This document shows, one piece after another, positions 55,046 through 64,000 of a DNA stretch of 64,000 nt (the first letter of the stretch is position 1; each line of letters opens with the position of its first letter). The position numbers and the translations under genes are program-made. A model generated the notes under the pieces. That model saw nothing but the letters and a program-made list of their open reading frames with translations. It was not told the origin of the DNA and did not search any database. Origin of the DNA: Mesorhizobium loti CJ3sym (GTDB taxonomy: Bacteria; Pseudomonadota; Alphaproteobacteria; Rhizobiales; Rhizobiaceae); the NCBI RefSeq assembly GCF_000472785.1, contig NZ_AXAL01000006.1, positions 272,036 to 336,035 of the forward strand, read 5' to 3'.

Positions 55046-57666
55046 TGATCTCGGCAGCCAATCTCGCGAACAAGCCTGCACGGGAAATACGCCCCGATAA
55101 CCTCGCTGCGTTCTGGACGCGCACGCCGGATTTTCTCTACACGGCTCTTCATTGCGGCGGCGACGGCCTGAGCTCGGCGGATGCCGAAGCCAGGCTTGCC
55201 CAATATGGTCCCAACAGCGATGCGGCGGCGAAGACCGACGGTTTGTGGCGCGCGATCCTGCGACGTCTTCTCGAGCCGCTTTCGCTGATCCTGCTGGCGG
55301 CGGGCATAGTGTCGTTGGCGACGGGCGACGTGATCGGAGGCGGGATCATCGTCGCGATTCTTGTGCTTTCAATCGGCCTGGATACCGTGCAGGAGGGACA
55401 CGCGGTCAAGGCGGCCGAAGTGCTGCGGCGTTCCGTTGCGCTGAAGGCCGAAGTCAAGCGAGACGGCTCCTTTCACCAGATCGACGTCGAAAACGTCGTC
55501 CCGGGCGACATCCTGCGCGTCCGCGCCGGCGACATCATCCCCGCGGACGCCCTGATCCTCGACAGCACGGCCTGCACCGCCGGCGAGGCGGCGCTGACCG
55601 GTGAACCCTATGCGGTCGAGAAGCGTTCGGGCGTGGTCACGGCGACAAGCCCCGGAGAAGCGTCGAATGCCTTGTTCCGGGGCGCGGTCACGCAGACCGG
55701 TGAAGCGATAGCGCTCGTCGTCGGCACCGGCCGGTCGACTGTGTTTGGCGCCGCCGCGTCGGCACTCGCCGAGGCGCAAGCTCCATCACCGTTCGAGCGC
55801 GATCTGCATCAGTTCGGCCTCGTCATCGCGCGGCTGAGCCTGGCGCTGGTGGTTGTCGTCCTTGCCACCAGGGTGCTGCTTGGCCGCTCAGTGCTGGACT
55901 CGGTGCTGTTCGCGGTGGCGCTTGGCGTCGGCCTGACGCCCGAGCTTCTGCCGATGATCACGACAGTAACCCTGTCGCGCGGCGCTATGCGCATGGCGCG
56001 TCGCAAGGTCATCGTCAAACGGCTTGCCTCGATCCATGACCTTGGCGCGATGACGGTGCTGTGCACGGACAAGACCGGCACGCTGACCTCGGCGGAGATC
56101 ACGCTTGCCCGCAGTCTCGACCCGGCCGGTAGCGAGGATGCGCGCGCCGCCCGGCTCGGCGCCATCGCGGCCGATCTCGGTGGCGATCGCGGTTCGCTCG
56201 ATGCGGCGCTGATCCAGGGCTCGGCCGATGCATCGCGGGGTTGGACCCTGTCGGGCCGGCACGCCTTCGATTTCAGCCGGCGGCTGGGTTCCGTGCTCGC
56301 GGCCGGTCCAGAGGGTCCGCTGCTCATCGTCAAGGGCGCGCCGGAAGCGGTGCTGGCGCTCTGTTCCGCGCAGCGAACCGGAGGCACGTCGTCACCGATG
56401 GGAGAGACCGAACGAACCCAGGCGATCGAGCGGGTCCATGCTTTGGCGGGCGACGGCCTGAGAACCATTGCCGTCGCCTCGCGTCCATGGTCGGGATCGT
56501 CGCATGAGGTGGGATCGGCCGATGAGGCAAACCTCGTCTTCGAGGGGCTCTGTGCCTTCGCCGACCCGCCCAAGCCGACTGCCGCCGCCGCGATAGCCCG
56601 GCTTGCAAATGCCGGTGTCAGGCTGAAGATCCTGTCCGGCGACGATCCGGTTGTGGTCAAGCGACTTGCCGGACTTGTCGGCCTGAATGCCGGGAAAGTC
56701 CTGTCCGGCGCCGACATCGTGGCGTTGAGCGATGAAGCGCTCGCGGTCCAGGTCCAGTCGGTCGACGCCTATGGACGACTGGCGCCGGACCAGAAATCCC
56801 GGATCATAAAGGCGCTGCAGGCCAGGGGCGCCATTGTCGGCTATCTCGGCGACGGCATCAACGACGCGCCAGCCCTCAAGGTTGCCGACATCGGTCTCTC
56901 GGTCGACGGCGCAAGCGGAGTGGCGCAGGCCGCCGCCGACATGATCCTCCTGGCATCCGACCTCGAAGTCGTCGCAGACGGCGTCGAGGAGGGCCGGCGG
57001 ACATTCGCCAATATCCTCAAATATGTGCGCATGGGCGCCAGTTCGAATTTCGGCAACATGCTGTCGATGGCGGTCGCGGCCATGGCACTGCCATTCCTGC
57101 CCATGCTGCCGACGCAGATCCTCTTGAACAACCTGCTCTACGACCTGTCCGAACTCGGCATTCCATTCGACGGCGTCCGGGCCGAAGCCACGGCGCGGCC
57201 GCAGGTCTGGGACATGCGCGGCCTGATGCGGTTCGCCGGCGTCATGGGACCGCTCTCCTCGCTGTTCGATTTCATGACCTTCGGGGCGCTGCTGCTGATC
57301 TTCCATGCCTCTGCCGCGGAGTTCCGCACCGCCTGGTTCCTGGAGTCCATGGCGACGCAAATCCTAGTCATCTTCATCATCCGCACCAATGGCCGGCCCT
57401 GGCAGGATCTTCCCCGCTTGCCCCTGGCGGCCTCCTCGCTCGTGGCATTGGTCGTTGCCATGGTGCTGCCGTTCACGCCGCTCGGAGCCTGGTTTGGTTT
57501 TGAAGCGCCTTCCGTGCCGATGTTGGCAGGCATCGGCGTCATCGTGGTCGCCTACCTCGTGTCGGCGGAACTGTTGAAACCTCTGGCCGTCGGCCCGGCA
57601 TCGCGCGGGCGGGCCGGATCCACGCGTGACCCTTCATTTTTGACGACATCAGGAGCATCGCAATGA
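55045..57666 (+). CDS. MgtA-type P-type ATPase
   Basis: An 873-residue P-type ATPase, closest to P3B magnesium pumps. N-terminal cation ATPase domain, A-domain [10 protein letters not shown], phosphorylation site CTDKTGTLT, hinge [10 protein letters not shown]. Helix M4-M6 features [24 protein letters not shown] and [22 protein letters not shown], and the end [22 protein letters not shown], are MgtA-like. Sits between acetate kinase and phosphoketolase with 1- and 4-base overlaps, an unusual insertion. Mg2+ or H+/cation homeostasis is inferred. Confidence 0.85.
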   Translation: MISAANLANKPAREIRPDNLAAFWTRTPDFLYTALHCGGDGLSSADAEARLAQYGPNSDAAAKTDGLWRAILRRLLEPLSLILLAAGIVSLATGDVIGGGIIVAILVLSIGLDTVQEGHAVKAAEVLRRSVALKAEVKRDGSFHQIDVENVVPGDILRVRAGDIIPADALILDSTACTAGEAALTGEPYAVEKRSGVVTATSPGEASNALFRGAVTQTGEAIALVVGTGRSTVFGAAASALAEAQAPSPFERDLHQFGLVIARLSLALVVVVLATRVLLGRSVLDSVLFAVALGVGLTPELLPMITTVTLSRGAMRMARRKVIVKRLASIHDLGAMTVLCTDKTGTLTSAEITLARSLDPAGSEDARAARLGAIAADLGGDRGSLDAALIQGSADASRGWTLSGRHAFDFSRRLGSVLAAGPEGPLLIVKGAPEAVLALCSAQRTGGTSSPMGETERTQAIERVHALAGDGLRTIAVASRPWSGSSHEVGSADEANLVFEGLCAFADPPKPTAAAAIARLANAGVRLKILSGDDPVVVKRLAGLVGLNAGKVLSGADIVALSDEALAVQVQSVDAYGRLAPDQKSRIIKALQARGAIVGYLGDGINDAPALKVADIGLSVDGASGVAQAAADMILLASDLEVVADGVEEGRRTFANILKYVRMGASSNFGNMLSMAVAAMALPFLPMLPTQILLNNLLYDLSELGIPFDGVRAEATARPQVWDMRGLMRFAGVMGPLSSLFDFMTFGALLLIFHASAAEFRTAWFLESMATQILVIFIIRTNGRPWQDLPRLPLAASSLVALVVAMVLPFTPLGAWFGFEAPSVPMLAGIGVIVVAYLVSAELLKPLAVGPASRGRAGSTRDPSFLTTSGASQ

Positions 57667-60083
57667 CAGTACATAAACCTCAGGGTTTGGCGGCAGAACC
57701 AACTGTTCTGGAGCCGAATACGCTCAAGCTCATGCACGCCTGGTGGCGCGCGGCGAATTACCTGTCGGTGGGACAGGTCTATCTCCTCGACAATCCGCTC
57801 CTGCGCGAACCTCTCAAACTCGAGCACGTCAAACCGCGCCTGCTCGGCCATTGGGGGACGACGCCAGGCCTGAACTTCATCTATGTCCATCTGAACCGGA
57901 TCATCAAGGCGAGGGATCTCGACGTCCTGTTCATCGCCGGCCCCGGACATGGCGCGCCAGGTATCGTCGCAAACACCTATCTCGAGGGCACGTACAGCGA
58001 GCTCTATCCCGACATCTCCCGGGACGAGGACGGATTGCGCCGCTTTGTGCGGCAATTCTCGTTTCCCGGCGGAATTCCAAGCCATGCCGCGCCCGAGACT
58101 CCCGGCTCGATCCATGAAGGCGGCGAACTCGGCTATTCGCTTGCGCATGCCCACGGCGCCGTCCTCGACAATCCCGATCTGATCGTTGCCTGTGTTGTCG
58201 GCGACGGCGAAGCCGAAACCGGCCCGCTGGCGGCATCATGGCATTCCAACAAGTTCCTCAATCCGGCGGCCGATGGAGCGGTGTTGCCGATCATGCACCT
58301 GAATGGCTTCAAGATCGCCAACCCGACCGTGCTGGCGCGCATATCCCCGGAGGAGTTGGAGGCTCTCTTTCGCGGCTACGGCTACGACCCGATCTTCGTC
58401 GAAGGCGAGGAGCCGGAGATCATGCATCAGAAGATGGCGGCGGCCATGGAAGAGGCCTTCCAGCGGATAAAACAGATCCAGCATGACGCACGCAAAGCCG
58501 GCGTCTCCGCGCGCCCGCGCTGGCCGATGATCGTCCTGCGCAGCCCCAAGGGCTGGACCGGGCCGAAGACCGTCGACGGCCTCAAGACGGAAGGGTCTTG
58601 GCGTTCACACCAGGTGCCGTTCAGCGACATGACCAAGCCGGGGCATCTCAAACTGCTGGAAGACTGGCTGCGCAGTTACCAGCCGCAGGAATTGTTCGAC
58701 GAAGCCGGACGGTTGCACGCCGAGATCGCGGCGTTGGCGCCTGCTGGCAACAGGCGCATGAGCGCCAATCCGCACGCCAATGGCGGCACCCTGAAGCGCC
58801 CGCTGCGGCTACCCGACTATACCACCTATGCGGTGGCCGTGGCGTCCCCAGGCGAGGTTGAGGCCGAGGCGACGCGGGTGATGGGCACATTCCTGCGCGA
58901 TGTCATGAAGGCCAATGATGCGACGCGCAACTTTCGGGTTTTCGGGCCTGACGAGACGGCCTCCAACCGCCTCCAGGCACTCTTTGAAGTCACCAACCGC
59001 GCCTGGGATGCCAGCGCTACATCGGAGGACGATCATCTCGCGCCATCGGGACGCGTCATGGAAGTACTCAGCGAGCATCTTTGCCAGGGTTGGCTGGAAG
59101 GCTATCTGCTGACCGGACGCCATGGGTTGTTTTCCTGCTACGAGGCCTTCATCCACATCATCGATTCGATGTTCAACCAACATGCGAAATGGCTGAAGAC
59201 CTCGCGCGACGTGCCATGGCGGCAGCCGATCGCGTCCTTGAACTACCTGCTCACATCCCATGTCTGGCAGCAGGACCACAACGGCTTCAGCCATCAGGAC
59301 CCGGGCTTCATCGACCACGTCGTCAACAAGAAAGCCGATACCGTCCGCGTCTATCTGCCGCCGGATGCCAACACGCTGCTCTACGTCACCGACCACTGTC
59401 TCAGAAGCTGGGACCGGATCAACGTCATCGTCGCGGGCAAGGCGCCGGCGCCGCAATGGCTCGACATGGATGCGGCAATCAAGCACTGCACGCGAGGCAT
59501 CGGCATCTGGGAATGGGCAAGCAATGATCGCGGTGGCGAACCCGACGTGGTGATGGCCTGCGCCGGCGATGTGCCCACGGTCGAGACGCTTGCCGCCGTC
59601 GATCTGCTTCGGGGGTATATTCCGGATCTGAAAGTGCGGGTCGTCAACGTCGTTGACTTAATGACTCTGCAGCCAAAGTCCCAGCATCCGCATGGTCTCA
59701 CGGACAGCGATTTCGACGCATTGTTCACCAAGGACAAGCCGGTGATCTTCGCCTATCACGGCTATCCCTGGCTCATTCATCGTCTGGCATACAAGCGCAC
59801 CAATCACGACAGCATGCACGTTCGTGGCTACGAGGAAGAAGGCTCGACGACGACCACCTTCGACATGGTGGTCCGCAACAGGCTCGACCGCTTTCATCTT
59901 GTCGCCGACGTCATCGACCGGGTGCCAAGGCTTGGCGCGGCGGCCGTCTACGCCAAGCAAGCGATCCGCGACAAGCTGGTCGAGCACGATCGCTACATCC
60001 GAAAGCACGGCGTCGACATGCCGGAGATCCGGGACTGGCGATGGTCCGCCAATTCCTCACGCGCAGTCGATTTTGCGACTTAA
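57663..60083 (+). CDS. xfp: Phosphoketolase
   Basis: An 806-residue thiamine-diphosphate enzyme splitting xylulose-5-P or fructose-6-P into acetyl phosphate and a shorter sugar phosphate. [17 protein letters not shown] at the start, TPP motif [22 protein letters not shown] and the end SWRTHVHGVDM-type [14 protein letters not shown]. With acetate kinase it gives ATP without respiration. ATG overlaps the P-ATPase stop by four bases. Confidence 0.95.
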   Translation: MTVHKPQGLAAEPTVLEPNTLKLMHAWWRAANYLSVGQVYLLDNPLLREPLKLEHVKPRLLGHWGTTPGLNFIYVHLNRIIKARDLDVLFIAGPGHGAPGIVANTYLEGTYSELYPDISRDEDGLRRFVRQFSFPGGIPSHAAPETPGSIHEGGELGYSLAHAHGAVLDNPDLIVACVVGDGEAETGPLAASWHSNKFLNPAADGAVLPIMHLNGFKIANPTVLARISPEELEALFRGYGYDPIFVEGEEPEIMHQKMAAAMEEAFQRIKQIQHDARKAGVSARPRWPMIVLRSPKGWTGPKTVDGLKTEGSWRSHQVPFSDMTKPGHLKLLEDWLRSYQPQELFDEAGRLHAEIAALAPAGNRRMSANPHANGGTLKRPLRLPDYTTYAVAVASPGEVEAEATRVMGTFLRDVMKANDATRNFRVFGPDETASNRLQALFEVTNRAWDASATSEDDHLAPSGRVMEVLSEHLCQGWLEGYLLTGRHGLFSCYEAFIHIIDSMFNQHAKWLKTSRDVPWRQPIASLNYLLTSHVWQQDHNGFSHQDPGFIDHVVNKKADTVRVYLPPDANTLLYVTDHCLRSWDRINVIVAGKAPAPQWLDMDAAIKHCTRGIGIWEWASNDRGGEPDVVMACAGDVPTVETLAAVDLLRGYIPDLKVRVVNVVDLMTLQPKSQHPHGLTDSDFDALFTKDKPVIFAYHGYPWLIHRLAYKRTNHDSMHVRGYEEEGSTTTTFDMVVRNRLDRFHLVADVIDRVPRLGAAAVYAKQAIRDKLVEHDRYIRKHGVDMPEIRDWRWSANSSRAVDFAT

Positions 60084-60156
60084 CTCATTTGAAGACAACC
60101 GCACCGGTCATTGTTGGCCGCTTCGCGATTGTCGAACACAGATCGGCCACAAAGCG

Positions 60157-61254
60157 ATGAACAGGCGGCAATATCTGGTGGGTGGAGGCGCCCTGATGGC
60201 CGCCGGCGTCGGAGCAACCTGTTTGGGGTTCCGAAACATGGGGTCGATGGCGGAATACAACGCCTCCGTTACCGCGACCCGCTCAGCCTTGGAACAAGCG
60301 CCGGGGACGAGCGACCTGATCCGCTACGCGACGCTTGCGGCGAACAGCCACAACACCCAGCCGTGGCAGTTCAAGATCAGTGATGTCGGGATAGAAATTC
60401 TGCCCGACATGGCGCGACAGATCGCGGTCGTCGACCCGGACAATCATCATCTGTTTGCCAGTCTCGGTTGCGCGGCGGAAAACCTGGCTATCGCCGGCAG
60501 CGCGCGCGGAAAGCCCGGCGAACTGAGTTTCAGCCCAGCGAATGACGGCGCCGTGATGTTTGCGTTCGGCGGCGGGACACCTGTCGAGCCGGCGCTGTTC
60601 GATGCGATCCCGAAACGGCAATCGACACGTGGCGACTATGACGGCAAAGCCGTCGGCAGCGGCGATTTGCAGACGCTTTCTGCCGCAGCGACCCTGTCGG
60701 GCGTCGATCTCGTTCTCATCACGGATCGGCCAGGGATCGATCGCGTGCGCGACCTGGTCGTCGCCGGCAACAATGCGCAGGTCGCCGACGCCGCCTTCGT
60801 GCGGGAACTGAAGACCTGGCTGCGCTTCAGCCCCCGACAGGCGATGGTGACCGGTGACGGCCTCTTCAGCGTATCAAGCGGCAATCCCGCCCTTCCGGAA
60901 TGGCTTGGTCGGGTCATGTTCGATCTCGTCTTCAAAGCCAAGGCCGAGAACGAAAAATACGCTCGACAGCTTGCCTCTTCGGCGGGCGTCGCCGTCTTCG
61001 TCGCCCAGAAAGAAGACCGCGAGCATTGGGTTCTGGCAGGCCGCGCCTGCCAGCGCTTCGCGTTGCAGGCCACCGCGCTCGGCCTCAAGCACGCTTTCAT
61101 CAATCAGCCCGTCGAAGTCGCTGGCCTGCGGCCGGAACTGGCGACGCTTGTCGGCTTGCCTGGGCGACGTCCCGACCTCGTCATGCGCTTCGGCTACGGA
61201 GCCGCGCTCCCCTTCTCGGCGCGCCGGCCAGCAGAAAGTGTAATCCTATCTTGA
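60157..61254 (+). CDS. Acg-type nitroreductase-fold flavoprotein with Tat signal
   Basis: A 365-residue protein related to mycobacterial Acg, a dormancy-induced nitroreductase-fold protein. The N-terminus MNRRQYLVGGGALMAAGVGA is a Tat-type signal. Then LIRYATLAANSHNTQPWQFKI and later VFVAQKEDREHWVLAGRACQRFALQATALGL and AFINQPVEVAGLRPELA. Probably FMN-binding, exported. No good SD; likely translated from the xfp transcript (73 bases gap). Confidence 0.85.
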   Translation: MNRRQYLVGGGALMAAGVGATCLGFRNMGSMAEYNASVTATRSALEQAPGTSDLIRYATLAANSHNTQPWQFKISDVGIEILPDMARQIAVVDPDNHHLFASLGCAAENLAIAGSARGKPGELSFSPANDGAVMFAFGGGTPVEPALFDAIPKRQSTRGDYDGKAVGSGDLQTLSAAATLSGVDLVLITDRPGIDRVRDLVVAGNNAQVADAAFVRELKTWLRFSPRQAMVTGDGLFSVSSGNPALPEWLGRVMFDLVFKAKAENEKYARQLASSAGVAVFVAQKEDREHWVLAGRACQRFALQATALGLKHAFINQPVEVAGLRPELATLVGLPGRRPDLVMRFGYGAALPFSARRPAESVILS

Positions 61255-61619
61255 ACGCTCCCGTTCAGATCCCATCCGCATCGGCGGCACGGCTCGTGAC
61301 AATCAAAGCCATTCACACCGTCGTCTGGGCTTTTTTCGTCGGGTGTATCCTTGCAATCTGGGTGTTCGCCTTGCGGGGTGACTATTTCTACGCGGCGCTG
61401 TCGATCGGCGTCGTCCTGGTGGAGGTGCTCGTACTGGTCCTGAACGGATGGCAGTGCCCCCTCACATCTCTTGCTGCGGGCTACACCGGCGATCGACGCG
61501 ATAACTTCGACATCTATCTTCCAGAATGGCTTGCGCGTCACAACAAGCTGATCTTCGGGAGCCTCTATGTGGCCGGAATAGCGGCCACGCTCGCGAAGTG
61601 GAGCAATGCGCCAACATAG
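61251..61619 (+). CDS. Small membrane protein, unknown
   Basis: A 122-residue protein with three hydrophobic segments (AIHTVVWAFFVGCILAIWVF, AALSIGVVLVEVLVLVL, IFGSLYVAGIAATLAKW) and the soluble stretch WQCPLTSLAAGYTGDRRDNF. The TTG start at 61251 overlaps the nitroreductase stop (TTGA), which implies coupling; a GTG at 61296 is possible. Family unnamed to me. Confidence 0.6.
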   Translation: MNAPVQIPSASAARLVTIKAIHTVVWAFFVGCILAIWVFALRGDYFYAALSIGVVLVEVLVLVLNGWQCPLTSLAAGYTGDRRDNFDIYLPEWLARHNKLIFGSLYVAGIAATLAKWSNAPT

Positions 61620-61630
61620 AGGAAGGCCGC

Positions 61631-62347
61631 ATGATGGCTGAGGATGATCTTCTGATCAGGAAGCGGTTGCCGGCCGCTGTCTATGACTTGGCGCTACGTC
61701 TCGGTGTCAGTCCCGAGATCCGCCGAACGACGGTCAAGCTCACGCAAACAGGACGGATGAAACAACGGCTTGGCGCCACGTCCTGGATGTCATTTACCGC
61801 AACACAAACGATCTCCACGCGCGAATGTGCCTTCGACTGGCGGGCACGGTTTGGTCCCTTCGGTATGATCTCAGTGCGCGATGCGTTGAACGGCGGCGAG
61901 GGGCGGTTGGATGTCATGGCGCTCGCCATCATTCCGCTCGCCCGCGCCGAGCACTCGTCGGCGCTGATGCGCGGCGAGCTGATGCGATACCTAGCAGAAC
62001 TTGCCTGGGCGCCCGACGCTATTCTCTTCAACACCACCCTGCGCTGGCGTGAAGACGGTCCCGACAGGCTGGCCGTGAGCGCCGGCGTGGGAGAGACAGC
62101 GGCCGAAGTCACGCTCAGCCTCGACAGTGAGGGGAGGATTGCCGGTGCCTTTGCGCCCGATAGGCCGCGTTCGGCCACGGCACCAATCCTGCCAACTCCA
62201 TGGCGCGGCCGTTTCTCCGACTATCGTGGTCACGGCAATTTGTGGCTTCCGTTTGCCGGAGAGGTCGCCTGGGAAATCGACGGGAAGGAAGCCGTCTACT
62301 GGCAGGGGCGGATCGAACGTTGGGACGCGTCCAACGCTGGTGTTTGA
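61631..62347 (+). CDS. DUF6544-like protein
   Basis: A 238-residue protein matching a pattern I know from DUF6544/DUF6920 proteins: LPAAVYDLALRLGV, KLTQTGRMKQR, ECAFDWRARFGPFGMISVRDALNGGEGRLDVMAL, GELMRYLAELAWAPDAIL and WRGRFSDYRGHGNLWLPFAGEVAWEI. Probably a beta-sandwich of unknown activity. GAGGAAGG precedes ATG ATG at 61631. Same transcript as the two genes before. Confidence 0.7.
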   Translation: MMAEDDLLIRKRLPAAVYDLALRLGVSPEIRRTTVKLTQTGRMKQRLGATSWMSFTATQTISTRECAFDWRARFGPFGMISVRDALNGGEGRLDVMALAIIPLARAEHSSALMRGELMRYLAELAWAPDAILFNTTLRWREDGPDRLAVSAGVGETAAEVTLSLDSEGRIAGAFAPDRPRSATAPILPTPWRGRFSDYRGHGNLWLPFAGEVAWEIDGKEAVYWQGRIERWDASNAGV

Positions 62348-62517
62348 TCTGTGCGATTTCCGCACTTCCGCGCCGGCCCGGCGTCCGGCTTCAGCGATAC
62401 GGCATGCGCTGCCGAGGACCGCATCTGATTGAGGCAATCATCGCTTATATCGGCAGCTTGCCGCCACCATGACCGACGCCACGCAAGAAAAGCTCGCCCA
62501 GTTTGGCTTTAATGCCG

Positions 62518-62640
62518 TTAGCGAGTTCGCGGCGTGTCCAGCGTTGCCAGGGTCGCCCCGGGTTCGATAACAGTATTTACAGCCGCGACGATCTCGTGCA
62601 GCGCGTCTTCAATTCGAACTTCCGCTATCCCTCGCGCGCT
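62518..62640 (-). pseudogene. Truncated second copy of the lipoyl-like mini-protein
   Basis: Minus strand encodes RGIAEVRIEDALHEIVAAVN then TVIEPGATLATLDTPRTR and a stop (62518-62520). It aligns with 53319-53480 but lacks 30 bases, that is ten codons covering the APADG turn, and has no start. Both copies have EDALH where lipoyl domains have DKA. A duplicated, decaying gene. Confidence 0.7.
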
Positions 62641-62736
62641 TCTGGCTGGTCGAGCACGGCGCCATTTCGGAAAATGATTTCGAATCAAGGCACGGCCTGC
62701 CGAGGCGGGATCGGCGAGTTGAGAAAAAGCGTATCT

Positions 62737-62750
62737 TTGACCCGCATCAA
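62737..62750. promoter_or_regulatory. FNR/FixK-type box upstream of the USP gene
   Basis: TTGAC-CCGC-ATCAA, one base from the consensus TTGATN4ATCAA, 65-78 bases before the USP start. Confidence 0.75.
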
Positions 62751-62814
62751 GGCATCGGGCGCTCGCGAATGCGATTCATCGCGCATTCGATCGCTTCAGC
62801 GAAAGGCGCCTGCA

Positions 62815-63624
62815 ATGTCTTACAAAACAATTATCGTGAACCTGGCCGTAGATGCATCTCCTGCGCCCATAGTGAAGGTGGGGGTAGAACTTGCAGAACG
62901 GTTTGGCGCCCATCTTATCGGCTTGGCGGCTGCGGACGTACCGCCGCTCGTCGCAACGGGCGATGGCATGGTCTACGAAGGCGAGATCATGCAGATTCAG
63001 CGAACGGAAATCGAAAAGCGGCTCGCGGAACTGCGCACCGAATTCGAGAGATTGGTTCCTGGTTCGATCCGGAGCGAATGGCGACAGGCGGTTTGCAGCC
63101 CAACCCGCTTCCTCAGCGTTTGTGCCAGAGCGACCGACCTTATCGTCACCGGCGAGGCAGGAGACAATGTGTTTCGCGCCGTGGATATCGGCAGCCTTGC
63201 GCTCGGAGCTGGCCGTCCCGTCCTGGTCACCGCAGGCGATGTTGATCACATCCTTGCAAAAACCGTTCTGGTTGCCTGGAAGGATACCAGGGAAGCACGA
63301 CGGGCACTGGCCGATGCGTTGCCTTTTTTGGCTAAGGCCGACACGGTTGTCATAGCGACGATAGGCACCGATAGCGACGAAAGCCTTCGTGACAGCCTGG
63401 CCGATGTCGCCGTCTTTCTTGAACACCATAGCATCAAGGTGCGAACCGAACTGATCGCAGGGGAGGCTAATGGCGACCGGTTGTTGACATTCGCCCGTTC
63501 GATCCATGCGGACCTGATCGTCTCTGGCGCATATGGCCATAGCCGCTTGCGGGAATGGGCGTTCGGCGGCGTCACCCGCACGCTGATGGAAGAGGGCAGC
63601 ATTAACCGCTTGATGTCGTATTGA
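62815..63624 (+). CDS. Tandem universal stress protein
   Basis: A 269-residue protein with two Usp domains (1-140 and 147-269). The second has the nucleotide-binding G-x2-G-x9-G pattern in SGAYGHSRLREWAFGGVTRTLM; the first reads VTGEAGDNVFRAVDIGSLALGAGRPVLV, a weaker site. AAAGG lies upstream of ATG 62815. USPs are core members of low-oxygen and dormancy regulons. FNR box in front supports FixK control. Confidence 0.92.
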   Translation: MSYKTIIVNLAVDASPAPIVKVGVELAERFGAHLIGLAAADVPPLVATGDGMVYEGEIMQIQRTEIEKRLAELRTEFERLVPGSIRSEWRQAVCSPTRFLSVCARATDLIVTGEAGDNVFRAVDIGSLALGAGRPVLVTAGDVDHILAKTVLVAWKDTREARRALADALPFLAKADTVVIATIGTDSDESLRDSLADVAVFLEHHSIKVRTELIAGEANGDRLLTFARSIHADLIVSGAYGHSRLREWAFGGVTRTLMEEGSINRLMSY

Positions 63625-63710
63625 CAGTCGGTCACATCGGAATTTCAAGTCCGCTGCTTGCAGTTCCAGGCTGGAAATGATCGCCCCGCGCGCGTCGCCG
63701 TTTGACCTAG

Positions 63711-63728
63711 GGTCAGGACCTATTAAAG
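63711..63728. mobile_element. Probable left end of an IS5-family element
   Basis: GGTCAGGACCTATTAAAG begins just after CTAG, 55 bases before the transposase start. IS5/IS427-type elements often start with such a GGTC end and insert next to a short CTAG or TNA target. The right end is outside the window, so the repeat cannot be confirmed. Confidence 0.5.
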
Positions 63729-63782
63729 TTCTTGCGGAGACAGCAAACGGCTGATTCATTGGCGGTGCGAGGAGGCGCTGCA

Positions 63783-64000
63783 ATGAGTGATTTGATCTGG
63801 CTGTCGGAGGCGCAGATGCGCCGGATTGAGCGGCATTTCCCGCTGTCTCACGGAGTGCCCAGGGTCGATGATCGGCGGATCGTCAGTGGCATCATCTTCG
63901 TGATCAGGAACGGCCTTCGGTGGCGCGACGCGCCCAGCGAGTATGGTCCCCACAAGACGATCTACAACCGCTTCATCCGCTGGAGCCGGCTCGGCGTATT
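63783..64000 (+). CDS. IS5-family transposase, N-terminal part (runs off window)
   Basis: ATG at 63783 opens a frame of 72 codons that runs to the window end: MSDLIWLSEAQMRRIERHFP, then GVPRVDDRRIVSGIIFVIRN and WRDAPSEYGPHKTIYNRFIR. These are typical of the IS5/IS427 orfA start, with the WRDAP-YGPHKT motif. Likely the first of two overlapping frames. Confidence 0.88.
   Translation, partial: MSDLIWLSEAQMRRIERHFPLSHGVPRVDDRRIVSGIIFVIRNGLRWRDAPSEYGPHKTIYNRFIRWSRLGV

Larger units (their letters stand above)
62348..62814. other. Decayed region before the USP gene
   Basis: 467 bp. It holds a broken copy of the lipoyl-like gene (62518-62640, minus) and an FNR-type box (62737-62750). No other intact gene is visible. 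Confidence 0.6.

Noticed and set aside
62469..62570. Short plus-strand frame beginning MTDATQEKLAQFG, phasin-like at its start
   Set aside because: Only about 33 codons, overlaps the lipoyl remnant and has no further phasin features; too weak to call.
41858..63728. A complete integrative element with att sites
   Set aside because: No integrase and no direct repeat of the tRNA 3' end seen within the window, so this is not annotated as a defined element.

Overview
The window reads as chromosomal DNA of a rhizobial alphaproteobacterium, most likely Mesorhizobium or a close relative. This rests on the dnaG-rpoD order, high G+C, tandem single-gene transcription units with many LysR, TetR, MocR and ECF regulators, a ChrR/RpoE pair, and a complete FixL-FixJ-FixK oxygen-sensing cascade. 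The genus is an inference from gene style, not from a search.

Layout. 1-3630: end of dnaG, a REP-like palindrome and the housekeeping sigma factor rpoD with its terminator. 3642-18073: small metabolic and regulatory units: an Fe/2-oxoglutarate dioxygenase, a histidine-tailed DMT transporter, a patatin lipase, a PadR regulator, a PspA-like protein divergent from a TetR gene over three identical palindromes, three ECF sigma factors (one with its ChrR anti-sigma), and a decayed patch holding remnants of a TetR gene and a molybdenum hydroxylase. 18165-24762: an inositol-type sugar locus (ABC transporter, IolE-like dehydratase, Gfo/Idh/MocA dehydrogenase) divergent from a MocR regulator. 24786-41647: esterase, cupin, LysR/Lrp/TetR units, azlCD, azoreductase, an active HtrA-type protease back to back with a catalytically dead HtrA paralogue, a VapBC module, a frameshifted YqhA-family gene, a highly repetitive OmpA-type protein and envelope proteins. 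41782-41857: a CAU tRNA.

The most notable region is 42039-63624. It packs a low-oxygen survival programme into 21 kb: cytochrome bd (cydAB, cydX and the CydDC exporter), CBS-BON protein, FixK, an orphan receiver, FixJ, haem-sensor FixL, a flavin-binding PNPOx-like protein, a lipoyl-like mini-protein with no lipoylation lysine, acetate kinase, an MgtA-type P-ATPase, phosphoketolase, an Acg-type nitroreductase, a small membrane protein, a DUF6544-like protein and a tandem universal stress protein. Several of these families (CBS, Acg nitroreductase, USP, P-type ATPase, PNPOx-like) recall the mycobacterial DosR dormancy regulon. Four FNR/FixK boxes lie in front of cydA/cydD, the lipoyl-like gene, ackA and the USP gene, and a FixJ-like box lies in front of fixK. 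I read this as one circuit: FixL senses oxygen, FixJ switches on fixK, FixK switches on high-affinity respiration plus a phosphoketolase/acetate-kinase ATP route and stress proteins. The block starts beside the tRNA and is followed by the left end of an IS5-family element at about 63711, which suggests a mobile or acquired island, although no integrase or second attachment site is visible.
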